Shown here in pieces: positions 40,988-48,735 of a stretch of DNA of 61,548 bases. The stretch lies in contig UQRL01000008.1 of assembly GCA_900543555.1 (NCBI GenBank), positions 1-61,548 of the forward strand. Direction: 5' to 3'. The notes below the pieces were generated by a model. The model was not told the origin of the DNA. It searched no databases and saw nothing but the letters and a program-made list of their open reading frames with translations. The stretch comes from an uncultured Oscillospiraceae bacterium (GTDB lineage: Bacteria > Bacillota > Clostridia > Oscillospirales > Acutalibacteraceae). The translations under genes and the position numbers were made by a program. Each line of letters opens with the position of its first letter. Within the stretch, counting starts at the first letter, position 1.

Positions 40988-42304
40988 GGTGTGCGCGGGT
41001 TTCCTCCGGCTGCGGAGGAACAGCCCCACCGCCAGCAGCGCCACCAAACATTCCGTGACAGGGAAGGCCAGCCAAATGCCCACCATCTGCCCCACAGCAG
41101 CCAGCAGAAGGGCCACGGGGATGATGAGGAAAAAACCACGCAGCAGGGAAATGACATGGGCGGGCAAGGGCCGGTCCGTAGAGGTGAAGTACATCGAGAG
41201 CACTACGTTGCACCCGGCAAAGGGGCATGCGATGAAGTACAGCCGCAGCCCTTGGACGGCGATGGCCTGCAGGGTGGGGCTTCCCTCGCTGTTGAACGCG
41301 GCCGCAATCTGAGGGGAAAAGGCAAGCACAGCCCCGTAGATTGCCACGGAGACCCCCGGCATAGCAATCACCGCGTACCGAAGGGTGGCGGAGAGCCGGT
41401 CCCGGTCCCCAACGCCATAGCTGCGGCTGAGAATGGGCTGAATGCCTTGGGCAATTCCCGTATAAATAGAGATAACCACCAAGGAGAGGTTGGCGATAAC
41501 CCCGTAGGCCGCCACGCCTGTGTTGCCCTCCATCCCCAGAATCAGCGAGTTAAAGACGATGATCACAATGCCAGAGGAAACCTCCGTTACCAGGGAGGGC
41601 ACCCCGCTGGAAAGAATGCGGATGGTCCGCTGCCCTTGGGGGCGGCAGGCCACAGGCTTAAACTGGTTTTTCCTTTGGAGGAAATGGGGGGAGAGAATGC
41701 AAATGCTGATCAGAGGCGCCAGTCCTGTGGCGAATACCGCCCCGAAGATTCCCATGCCGCAGGGGAAGATGAACACCCAGTCCAGCACCACGTTGGAAAA
41801 GCTGCCCCCCAGCATGGCCGCCATGGAGAGCTGAGGCGCTCCATCGTTGCGCACAAAACACAGCAGCACGTTGTTCATCAAGAACGCAGGGGCAAATAGA
41901 AGGATTACCCGCAGGTAGGTGCGGCTCATAGTGAACACGTTCCCCGTGCCGCCGAACAAGCGCACAATGTCCCCGGCAAAGAGCAGCCCCGCCGCCACAA
42001 AAAGGGAGGCCAGCACCGCCGCCAGGTACAGCACGTTGGTGAAGACGCGGTTGGCCTCCCGGTGGTTCCCTTGGCTTTTCAAAATAGAGTACCGGGTCCC
42101 GCCTCCCATGCCGATCATCAGCCCGCTGCCGTTGATAAAGCTGTAAATGGGGATGGCCAGGTTTAGCGCCGCCAGGCCGTCTGCCCCCAGCCCCAAAGAG
42201 ATAAAAAACGTGTCCGCCAGGATGTAGCAGGAAAGGCCGATCATCCCCAGTACGTTCAGCGAGGTGTACCGTGCGAACTCTTTTAAAGGGGAGGCTTCTC
42301 TCAT
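40985..42304 (-). CDS. MATE-family efflux transporter
   Basis: A 439-residue membrane protein with 12 predicted helices. It opens LKEFARYTSLNVLGMIGLSCYILADTFFISLGLG, and the second half repeats the fold (SGVPSLVTEVSSGIVIIVFN). It resembles the MepA/DinF-like MATE branch that exports drugs by Na+ or H+ antiport. Its start overlaps the stop of the NimA-like gene in an ATGA, so the two are co-translated. The substrate is not predictable. Confidence 0.92.
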   Translation of the reverse strand: MREASPLKEFARYTSLNVLGMIGLSCYILADTFFISLGLGADGLAALNLAIPIYSFINGSGLMIGMGGGTRYSILKSQGNHREANRVFTNVLYLAAVLASLFVAAGLLFAGDIVRLFGGTGNVFTMSRTYLRVILLFAPAFLMNNVLLCFVRNDGAPQLSMAAMLGGSFSNVVLDWVFIFPCGMGIFGAVFATGLAPLISICILSPHFLQRKNQFKPVACRPQGQRTIRILSSGVPSLVTEVSSGIVIIVFNSLILGMEGNTGVAAYGVIANLSLVVISIYTGIAQGIQPILSRSYGVGDRDRLSATLRYAVIAMPGVSVAIYGAVLAFSPQIAAAFNSEGSPTLQAIAVQGLRLYFIACPFAGCNVVLSMYFTSTDRPLPAHVISLLRGFFLIIPVALLLAAVGQMVGIWLAFPVTECLVALLAVGLFLRSRRKPAHT

Positions 42305-42795
42305 TGGCCAGCCCTCCTTTTCAGCAGCTCCTTGGCTTTCTTGCCGGTCAGGTGCTCAATCTCCATCTCCAGCACGCATACGCTGTTCCATGTGCTGGAG
42401 ATTTCCTTCTCCAGACTTTCCGGCTCCCCCGGGTTGAACCGCTCCCCCAAGGCCTCCAGAGCGGCGCGCTTTTCCCCGGCGTCCTCCAGGACCCGCACCT
42501 GTCCAAAGGCGATGACGCTTCGGAACAGCGTGGTGTACTTCTCCGGCGCCACCAGGTCCTGGGCGATGACGCAGAAAGAGCATTTTCTCTCCCGCCGGAT
42601 AGCGTCCAGCTTGTGGCCGGCCTTGGCGCAGTGGAAGTACAGCCTTCCGTTGTGGTACACGTAGCTCAGGGGGACGCCGTAGGGGTAGCCGCCGTCCCCC
42701 AGCAGGGACAGCACCCCGCTGGTGCCCCGGCGCAAAATGGATTCCGCCTCCTCTGGGGGAAGCAGCTGGTTCTTCCTTCTCATGTCCCGAAACAT
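42301..42795 (-). CDS. NimA-like pyridoxamine 5'-phosphate oxidase family protein
   Basis: A 164-residue flavin-binding split-barrel protein. SGVLSLLGDGGYPYGVPLSYVYHNGRLYFHCAKAGHKLDAIRR is characteristic of the NimA/NimC group, whose members can reduce 5-nitroimidazoles to harmless amines. I chose the ATG at 42795, 7-8 bases after TTAGGAGGA; another ATG directly abuts that site. It is first in an operon with the MATE exporter. An actual role in drug resistance is inference. Confidence 0.87.
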   Translation of the reverse strand: MFRDMRRKNQLLPPEEAESILRRGTSGVLSLLGDGGYPYGVPLSYVYHNGRLYFHCAKAGHKLDAIRRERKCSFCVIAQDLVAPEKYTTLFRSVIAFGQVRVLEDAGEKRAALEALGERFNPGEPESLEKEISSTWNSVCVLEMEIEHLTGKKAKELLKRRAGQ

Positions 42796-42827
42796 GGTCA
42801 TTCCTCCTAAAAGCTCTGCCAGGCAAC

Positions 42828-42882
42828 AAAAAAGCACTGGCGCCCCGTATCTCCAAATGGCCTGCGGATACGGCTCCAATGC
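42828..42882 (-). terminator. Leader terminator (attenuator candidate)
   Basis: On the minus strand GCATTGG and CCGTATC pair with GATACGG and CCAGTGC, followed by six T residues, between the promoter at 42926-42954 and the start codon at 42795. A small GC-rich hairpin (42888-42903) precedes it. A strong terminator within the leader suggests conditional read-through. Confidence 0.7.
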
Positions 42883-42925
42883 TACTCCCACCCGGCGGCG
42901 GGCACAATATTTTCCTTTCCCTGGG

Positions 42926-42954
42926 ATTGTATCACACCCCGGTCCCCTTGTCAA
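42926..42954 (-). promoter_or_regulatory. Promoter of the NimA-like/MATE operon
   Basis: On the minus strand: TTGACA, 17 bases, TACAAT. It gives a leader of about 120 bases. Confidence 0.87.
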
Positions 42955-42966
42955 GAAAGAGGGGCC

Positions 42967-42995
42967 TTGCCTTTTTTCTCTGGCTCTTGTACAAT
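42967..42995 (+). promoter_or_regulatory. Promoter of the GyrI-like gene
   Basis: TTGCCT, 17 bases, TACAAT. It lies back to back with the NimA/MATE promoter, only 12 bases between their -35 boxes. Confidence 0.72.
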
Positions 42996-43017
42996 GGAAG
43001 AAAAAGGGGGGAAGCTT

Positions 43018-43647
43018 ATGGCCTTCGATTTCAAAAAGGAATACAAAGAATTTTACCTGCCCAAAAACAAGCCCGCCATTGTCACAGTCCCGCCCATGGC
43101 CTACATCGCTGTTCGCGGCAAGGGTGACCCCAACCAGGAGGGTGGGGAATATAAGGCGGCGGTAGGCGTCCTTTACGCCCTGGCCTACACGTTGAAAATG
43201 AGCTATAAAACCGGCCATGCCATTGACGGCTTTTTTGAGTATGTGGTGCCGCCCCTGGAGGGGTTCTGGTGGAGCGAAAGCGGCGTTGTGGACTACCGGG
43301 ACAAAGGGGCTTTCCAGTGGATTTCCGCCATCCGCCTGCCGGATTTCGTGGGGGAAGAGGACTTCCGCTGGGCGGTGGAAGAGGCTTCCCGCAAGAAAAA
43401 GCTGGATTGTTCTGGCGCCTTCTTTTACCATCTAGAGGAGGGTCTGTGCGTCCAGATGATGCATTTGGGCCCCTATGACAGCGAGCCCGCCTCCCTGGAA
43501 GCCATGGACGCTTTTGCCCGGGAAAACGGGTACGAGCCCGACATTTCCGAAACCCGCCGCCATCACGAGATCTACCTCTCTGACCCCCGGAAAGCCCCGC
43601 CAGAGAAGTGGAAGACGGTCCTGCGCCATCCCATCCGCAAAGCGTAA
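43018..43647 (+). CDS. GyrI-like small-molecule binding protein
   Basis: A 209-residue single-domain protein of the GyrI-like/SOUL-related effector-binding fold (FDFKKEYKEFYLPKNKPAIVTVPPMAYIAVRGKGDPN; GLCVQMMHLGPYDSEPASLEAMDAFARENGYE). Such proteins bind or hydrolyse drug-like molecules or sense them for MerR/AraC regulators, but no DNA-binding domain is present here. The ATG follows AAAAGGGGGGAAG. It is divergent from the NimA-like/MATE operon, and the shared theme is small-molecule handling. Confidence 0.85.
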   Translation: MAFDFKKEYKEFYLPKNKPAIVTVPPMAYIAVRGKGDPNQEGGEYKAAVGVLYALAYTLKMSYKTGHAIDGFFEYVVPPLEGFWWSESGVVDYRDKGAFQWISAIRLPDFVGEEDFRWAVEEASRKKKLDCSGAFFYHLEEGLCVQMMHLGPYDSEPASLEAMDAFARENGYEPDISETRRHHEIYLSDPRKAPPEKWKTVLRHPIRKA

Positions 43648-43681
43648 AAACACCCTCCCGTGTCTGGCGGGAGGGTGTTTT
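43647..43681. terminator. Bidirectional terminator
   Basis: AAAACACCCTCCCG and its exact complement around a 7-base loop. Confidence 0.93.
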
Positions 43682-43690
43682 GTAATCCGT

Positions 43691-45286
43691 TTACCGGCTG
43701 TTCAATTCCGCGTACTGCAGCAAATTCCTGCACAGCCACAGCACCAGCACGGCAATGGCCGCGTTGATTACTGCCATACCCAGCAGCCCGGCGGCCGCCC
43801 CCCAGACGGGGAACAGGATGGAGCACACCACGCAGGCCGCAATGCCCGGAATGGCCATGAGCAGCAGCACCAGGAAATAGAACAGGAAAATCAGCGTCTT
43901 AGACTGCACCATGCCGAACACCCGCTCCACACACACGTTGCCGGCGGTGAACAGCAGGGCAAAGCTGACCCGGGCCACCATGCAGCAGACAATCTCCAGG
44001 GGGGAGGCGCCCACAATCACGCCTACCACCACAAAGAGCAGAATGGCCTCCCAAGTGTCGGAGAGCAGGCTTTCCTTGATGGCGTACAGCAGCTTTTTCA
44101 GGGGCGGCTCGGGGATGAGGTAGATGTAGGGCTTAATCAGCTCCCGGTTAAACCGGCCCAGGGCCACGCTGAACAGCTGCATGTAGGTGGCAAAGGCAAA
44201 GATGCCCACCAGCCCCGCGTCCCGCATGAAGAAGGAGCAGCCGATAATCACCGCCATGAAAATAAGGGACATGTTGGAGAAGAGGAACACCCCGCTGCGG
44301 CGGTTTTCCACCCGGTGCTTGTAGTAGATGGCAGAGGCGCCCCAGCCCTTGCCCAGGCCGGTTTTGCCCACCTTCACGTTCTTGGGCACCACCTCGTTGA
44401 GCTGGCCCTCCTTTTGGGCGGTGACGGCGGACTGGGCGGTTTCCGCGGTAGAGAGCACATCCTCGTAGTAGTTGTTTTTGCAGGTGAGGATAAGCCCCAG
44501 CAGCAGGGCGAACAGGGCTGCCAGCAGCCCCACGGAAAGGCCAACCAGCAGCCAGTTTCCGGCGAAAATGCCGCTGACCAGCCCGGCAGCCCAGCCGGAG
44601 ACCGGGAACAGAATGCCGGGGATAGTGGCAAAGAACGCCGCGCCCTTTTCCAGCAGCGGCTCGTAGCTGTCGCCGTTTGCCAGGGCCAGCAGGTCCTCCC
44701 GGCAGGAGAGCACCGCCCACACGCCGTACAATGCCGCCGCGCCGAACACACAGTACCGCACGGTTTTCCCTGCCCGTTCCATGCCGCTGGTGCGCACATA
44801 GGAGGCCATAGAGGCCAGCTGGGCGAAAAACAGCGTGATGGCATAGCCTACGATGATCAACACCAGCCCGGCGGGGCCTATGCCGTAGGCCCCGTGCATC
44901 CAGGAGTACTGGAACAGGATGAAGAAGCCCAGCACCAGGGAAAGCCCCAGCTGGCGCACCAGCCCGTAGACCAAGATCTTATTGGAACTCATGGGCGCGG
45001 GGAACAGCAGCGTCACGTCAGACAGTGTAAACATGGGGGAGTTGGAAGAACTGCTCCCCGAAGCGAACACCATCAGGAACATCATAGTGTAAAACAGCAC
45101 CATAATGGCGGTCAGCTCCTGGGGATTGCGCAGTTCTTCCAGGTCATAGGCGCTGCCGGAAAAGGCGGTAAGGGCAAACAGCGCCACTAAAATTACGGCG
45201 TAGATCAGCTTTGCGGGGCTTTTCACCACGGCAATCAGCTGGTTTTTCAACTTTGTGGCGGTCAAGTATACAAGAGGGCTTTTCAT
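43691..45286 (-). CDS. ABC exporter permease
   Basis: A 531-residue membrane protein with about 12 hydrophobic helices in two sets, separated by a charged loop (about 250-320). It resembles the putative ABC exporter family (PF16962, ABC_export), whose genes follow an ATPase gene as here. The ATG at 45286 has GGAGGGC ahead; an in-frame ATG 15 codons upstream overlaps the ATPase gene and has no site. The ATPase stop is four bases before. The substrate is unknown. Confidence 0.85.
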   Translation of the reverse strand: MKSPLVYLTATKLKNQLIAVVKSPAKLIYAVILVALFALTAFSGSAYDLEELRNPQELTAIMVLFYTMMFLMVFASGSSSSNSPMFTLSDVTLLFPAPMSSNKILVYGLVRQLGLSLVLGFFILFQYSWMHGAYGIGPAGLVLIIVGYAITLFFAQLASMASYVRTSGMERAGKTVRYCVFGAAALYGVWAVLSCREDLLALANGDSYEPLLEKGAAFFATIPGILFPVSGWAAGLVSGIFAGNWLLVGLSVGLLAALFALLLGLILTCKNNYYEDVLSTAETAQSAVTAQKEGQLNEVVPKNVKVGKTGLGKGWGASAIYYKHRVENRRSGVFLFSNMSLIFMAVIIGCSFFMRDAGLVGIFAFATYMQLFSVALGRFNRELIKPYIYLIPEPPLKKLLYAIKESLLSDTWEAILLFVVVGVIVGASPLEIVCCMVARVSFALLFTAGNVCVERVFGMVQSKTLIFLFYFLVLLLMAIPGIAACVVCSILFPVWGAAAGLLGMAVINAAIAVLVLWLCRNLLQYAELNSR

Positions 45287-45290
45287 GGCG

Positions 45291-45998
45291 TCAGCCCTCC
45301 ACAGGGGCGGGCGCCCCCTCTGTAATCGCAAAGAACAGTTCCTCCAGAGTCTGACCCTCGCTGCCGTCGTTGAGCTTGGTGGCGGCGAAGCGGCCGTTCA
45401 TCATGATGTTGGCCACATCCCAGTAATCCTCCACGCTGTCGATCATGTGGGTGGAAATCAGCACAGAGGCACCGCTGGCCTTCAGCTCCCGGAAAATCTC
45501 CTTCAGCTCCTTGATGGCGTGGGGGTCCAGGCCCACCAAGGGCTCGTCAAAGATCACCACCCGGGGCTTGTGGCACAGGGCGCAGCAAATGGAGAGCTTC
45601 TGCTGCATGCCCTTGGAGAGCTCCTTGCCCAGCTTGTTCCGCTTGTCGTCCAGTTCCAGGCGCTCCAGCAGCTGGTTGGTGTAGGCCTCGTCCTCTACCT
45701 TGTAGGCCCGGCGGATGAATTCCAAGTGCTCCTCCACGGTGAGCAAGTCATATACTGCAGGCATTTCGGGAATATACCCTAATTGCGCCTTGGCTTCCAA
45801 AGAAGTGTTTTCATAGCCATTGATCTCGATGCGGCCGGTAAACCGCAGCAGCCCGGTGATGCATTTGATGATGGTGGATTTGCCTGCCCCGTTGGGCCCC
45901 AGCAAAATTCCAATCTGCCCGTCGCCTACGGCAAAGCTGATGTTGTCGTTGGCCAAGGTCTTGCCATAGTGTTTCGTCACGCCGCTGATGGATAACAT
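45291..45998 (-). CDS. ABC transporter ATP-binding protein
   Basis: A 235-residue ATPase with Walker A GPNGAGKS (34-41), signature LSKGM (127-131), Walker B VVIFDEP (147-153) and the switch His in LISTHMID. It resembles the bacitracin/Nod-type (ABC-2) exporter ATPases, fitting the permease gene that follows four bases later. I chose the ATG at 45998, 8 bases after AGGAGGG; the ATG two codons upstream is too close. The mRNA leader of about 140 bases is heavily structured. Confidence 0.93.
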   Translation of the reverse strand: MLSISGVTKHYGKTLANDNISFAVGDGQIGILLGPNGAGKSTIIKCITGLLRFTGRIEINGYENTSLEAKAQLGYIPEMPAVYDLLTVEEHLEFIRRAYKVEDEAYTNQLLERLELDDKRNKLGKELSKGMQQKLSICCALCHKPRVVIFDEPLVGLDPHAIKELKEIFRELKASGASVLISTHMIDSVEDYWDVANIMMNGRFAATKLNDGSEGQTLEELFFAITEGAPAPVEG

Positions 45999-46142
45999 GT
46001 TCATTCCCTCCTGCCCAGTGTCTGGGCTGTCAATTCGAGCCCCCGTGAAAGCAGCGGGGCTGTTTGCTTTTTTGCCTGCCCCATGCCAGCTGCGGCAGGA
46101 TAGGGTTGCGTCTGCGTCCCTGCCATGGGTGAGGGCAGGAAT
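45999..46142 (-). promoter_or_regulatory. Structured, repeat-rich leader of the ABC exporter operon
   Basis: On the minus strand CCTGCC occurs twice and GGCAGG three times, alternating (46134-46139 and 46119-46124; 46094-46099 and 46075-46080; last copy at 46010-46015). The last GGCAGG runs into the AGGAGGG ribosome binding site. A GCCCAG/CTGGGC hairpin at 46013-46027 sits beside it. Competing pairings that hide or free the binding site are possible. Confidence 0.45.
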
Positions 46143-46171
46143 ATTGTACTTGATTTCCAAGTCCCTGGCAA
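46143..46171 (-). promoter_or_regulatory. Promoter of the ABC exporter operon
   Basis: On the minus strand: TTGCCA, 17 bases, TACAAT. The -35 touches the palindrome at 46170-46185. Confidence 0.72.
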
Positions 46172-46213
46172 CCCGCTAGCGGGTTTCTTAAGATTTTCGA
46201 CAGAAAATCTTAA
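46170..46213. repeat. Paired perfect palindromes
   Basis: AACCCGCTAGCGGGTT (46170-46185) is a perfect 16-base palindrome. Two bases later TTAAGATTTTC (46188-46198) and its exact complement (46203-46213) flank GACA. They lie between the crp-like stop and the ABC promoter, the first abutting the -35 box. They may be an operator, a terminator without T-run or a dispersed repeat. The rest of 46214-46331 holds no gene that I can see. Confidence 0.85.
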
Positions 46214-46331
46214 CAGAGCCTGTAAACCCGTTGCTCCCGTGCTTTTTGGGGTGCAAGGAAAGGCTAATAGTCTTGCAGGAAATACGGTTGGAAAGAAAAA
46301 GAGGGTGGCCGTGCCCATCCCCCTTTTTGCC

Positions 46332-47027
46332 TTATTTCCAGCTGGCCGCGCACAGGTCCGCCTTTCCGAAAGGCTGGTCCGAAAGAAACCGCACCTGCTT
46401 CCCGCTGACTTCCAGAAAGCCTGCTTCCCGCAGCTTTTTCAGTTCCCGCATCATGGCGCTGCGGTCCACGCACAGATACTCTGCCAGGGCGCTCAGAGTA
46501 AAGGGCAGGGAAAAGGACAGGCTTTTTTCCTCCCCGGCGCGGATGCGGAAGTAGCACAGCAGTTTTTCCCGGGTGCTCCGGCAGGAGAGCACCTCCACCC
46601 GCTCGCTCAGGGCAAAGGCTTTTTGCGAAATGAGGGAGAGCAGGTTTTCCAGCAGCTGCCTGTGGCAGGCACAGGACTTTCCACAGGAGGCAATCTGCGC
46701 TTGGGGCAGGAAAATAATTACGCAGTCCGCTTCGCACACTACGGTCACGCTGTCGCAGGGCAGGCTGGCAAAGGCGATAAGCTCCCCGAACACGCCGCCG
46801 GGCCCCAGCCTTTCCAGCACGGTCCTGCCGCCGTCCGCGTCGATTTTCACAAGGGCCGCGCAGCCTGATTGGAGGATGCCCAGCATCCGGCCGCTGCTGC
46901 CCCCATAGGTGTAAGCGGTCTCTCCAGCCCGGAAGGACCGCGGGCCGGTGTGAAAGCACTCCAGCATCTGCTGGCACCCTGCTTCTTCCATCCCTGCAAA
47001 GAGGGGCAAATTGGACAGCTTTTCCAT
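46332..47027 (-). CDS. Crp/Fnr-family transcription regulator
   Basis: A 231-residue regulator with an N-terminal cyclic-nucleotide-like beta barrel (about 1-140) and a C-terminal winged helix (about 150-225, LSALAEYLCVDRSAMMRELKKLREAGFL). Three or four clustered cysteines near residues 118-130 (ASCGKSCACH) could hold a metal or iron-sulfur centre, as in Fnr-type sensors, but their spacing differs from E. coli Fnr. AAGGAGACG is 8 bases ahead of the ATG. The ABC exporter lies downstream beyond the palindromes. Confidence 0.9.
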   Translation of the reverse strand: MEKLSNLPLFAGMEEAGCQQMLECFHTGPRSFRAGETAYTYGGSSGRMLGILQSGCAALVKIDADGGRTVLERLGPGGVFGELIAFASLPCDSVTVVCEADCVIIFLPQAQIASCGKSCACHRQLLENLLSLISQKAFALSERVEVLSCRSTREKLLCYFRIRAGEEKSLSFSLPFTLSALAEYLCVDRSAMMRELKKLREAGFLEVSGKQVRFLSDQPFGKADLCAASWK

Positions 47028-47115
47028 GGAAACGTCTCCTTTCACAAAATGTGGGAATATTTTCCCCGTCCGGGGACATCCTAAAGCGCAGAACCCAGAA
47101 AAGGAGGGACCCCGC

Positions 47116-47286
47116 ATGCCGGAGCCCAGCAAAATGGACATGGAAGCAAAACAATATTTTAATTCCCTGCCTCCCGCTTTGCAAGAGCAGCTGATGCAGA
47201 GCGCTGCCGATCTGAATACAAAGGAGGACTTGATGCGCTATTGCACCAACCTGCTGGGAGAGCACGCTCCTGACAGGCAGCTCTGA
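47116..47286 (+). CDS. Small acidic protein of unknown function
   Basis: A 56-residue protein, MPEPSKMDMEAKQYFNSLP then a helical segment, with no recognised domain. Its ATG at 47116 has AAGGAGGG 7 bases upstream, a strong signal. Terminator follows immediately. It is divergent from the Crp/Fnr-like gene. The good binding site and terminator are the main reasons to believe it. Confidence 0.65.
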   Translation: MPEPSKMDMEAKQYFNSLPPALQEQLMQSAADLNTKEDLMRYCTNLLGEHAPDRQL

Positions 47287-47292
47287 GACAGG

Positions 47293-47319
47293 AAAGGCCG
47301 CGGCAGTGCCGCGGCCTTT
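47293..47319. terminator. Bidirectional terminator
   Basis: AAAGGCCGCGG and its complement around CAGTG. Confidence 0.88.
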
Positions 47320-47334
47320 GGCTTTTCAGAAGGA

Positions 47335-48735
47335 TTACAAAGCCTTTGGGGCGGCTTTTTTGTCCCCCAGGCTCTTCCTGGCCCACAGCAGGAACGTCAC
47401 TGTGGTGGTGGCCGCTGCCGCCAAGTCCGCCACCGGTTCCGCCGCAAAGACGCCGAGCAGCTTGTCGCCAAAGAAAAGGGGGAATATGTAGATCAGGGGG
47501 ATGAGCAGCACGATTTTCCGCAGCAGCGCCAGCAGCAGGGAGGCTTTGGCCTGCCCCAAGGCCAAAAAGCTCTGCTGGAACCCCACCTGGGCCCCAAAGG
47601 AAAACACCCCAAACAGGAAGATGCGCGCCGCCCATACGGCGGTTTCCGTCAGCTCCGGGTCGCTGGTGAAGATGCCAACGAATACTTGGGGGATAAGCAT
47701 GATGGCCAGCCAGAACAGGCAGCTATAGGTCAGGGTGCAGGTCAGCAGCAAGCGTATGGACTTGCGCACCCGCTCCATGTTCCGGGCCCCGTAGTTAAAG
47801 CTGGTGATGGGCTGGGCGCCCTGGGTTAACCCCTGCAAGGGCAGATTGATCACCTGCATGATGCTGGCAATCACCGTATAGGCGCCCACAGCCACATCCC
47901 CGCCATACTTCAGCAGAGAGGTGTTCAGCACCACGCTGAGAAGGCTCTCTGTGCTTTGCATAATGAAAGGGGAGACCCCCAGCGCCAGCACGGGCAGCAG
48001 AATGCGCCAATGGATTGCCATGCATTGAGGGCGAAGCTTCAGGGTGGTGCGCTTTCCGGTTAAAAAGAGCATCACCCATACCGCTGAAACAGCTTGAGAG
48101 AGCACCGTGGCAATGGCCGCGCCCCGCACTCCCATGCCAAAGGCAAAGATAAATAGGGGGTCCAAAGCAATGTTCAGCACCGCTCCGATAATAACGGTCA
48201 GCATGCTGGTTTTGGCAAAACCCTGGGAGGTAATAAACATATTCATCCCCAGAGAGATCTGCACAAACACCGTGCCGCACACATAGATGCCCATGTAGTC
48301 CATGGCGTACCCAATGGTGTTCTCACTGGCGCCGAAGGCCCAGAGGACAGGCTCTTGAAAAAGGAGGAACACCGCCGTCAAAACCACGGAAATTGCCAGG
48401 AGAGCGGTCAAGCAGTTCCCCATTATGCGCTCGGCGCGGTCTTTGTGGTGGGCGCCCATGGCGATGGAGGCCCGGGGCGCTCCGCCCATGGCGATCAACG
48501 AGCTGAACGCGCTGATCAGGGTGATGATGGGGAAGGTGATGCCCACGCCGGTAAGGGCTGCTGTGCCGATCTCTGGAATGTGGCCGATGTAAATGCGGTC
48601 CACAATATTGTACAGCATATTCACCACCTGGGCGGTGATAGCGGGTACCGCCAAGGAAAACAGCAGCCTCCCAATCGGGGCGGTGCCCAGAAGGTTCTCC
48701 CGGCTTGTGTCCTCAGTTGTTTGTGGCTGGCTCAT
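47335..48735 (-). CDS. MATE-family efflux transporter (second copy)
   Basis: A 466-residue, 12-helix MATE transporter of the MepA type (LLGTAPIGRLLFSLAVPAITAQVVNMLYNIVDRIYIGHIPEIG). It is distinct from the MATE gene at 40985. Its ATG overlaps the stop of the CNNM-like gene in ATGA, so the two are coupled. The substrate is unknown. Confidence 0.93.
   Translation of the reverse strand: MSQPQTTEDTSRENLLGTAPIGRLLFSLAVPAITAQVVNMLYNIVDRIYIGHIPEIGTAALTGVGITFPIITLISAFSSLIAMGGAPRASIAMGAHHKDRAERIMGNCLTALLAISVVLTAVFLLFQEPVLWAFGASENTIGYAMDYMGIYVCGTVFVQISLGMNMFITSQGFAKTSMLTVIIGAVLNIALDPLFIFAFGMGVRGAAIATVLSQAVSAVWVMLFLTGKRTTLKLRPQCMAIHWRILLPVLALGVSPFIMQSTESLLSVVLNTSLLKYGGDVAVGAYTVIASIMQVINLPLQGLTQGAQPITSFNYGARNMERVRKSIRLLLTCTLTYSCLFWLAIMLIPQVFVGIFTSDPELTETAVWAARIFLFGVFSFGAQVGFQQSFLALGQAKASLLLALLRKIVLLIPLIYIFPLFFGDKLLGVFAAEPVADLAAAATTTVTFLLWARKSLGDKKAAPKAL

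Noticed and set aside
42796..42920. Possible known riboswitch (ZTP, THF, guanidine) in the NimA/MATE leader
   Set aside because: None of the core motifs that I know for these classes is present; only the terminator is clear.
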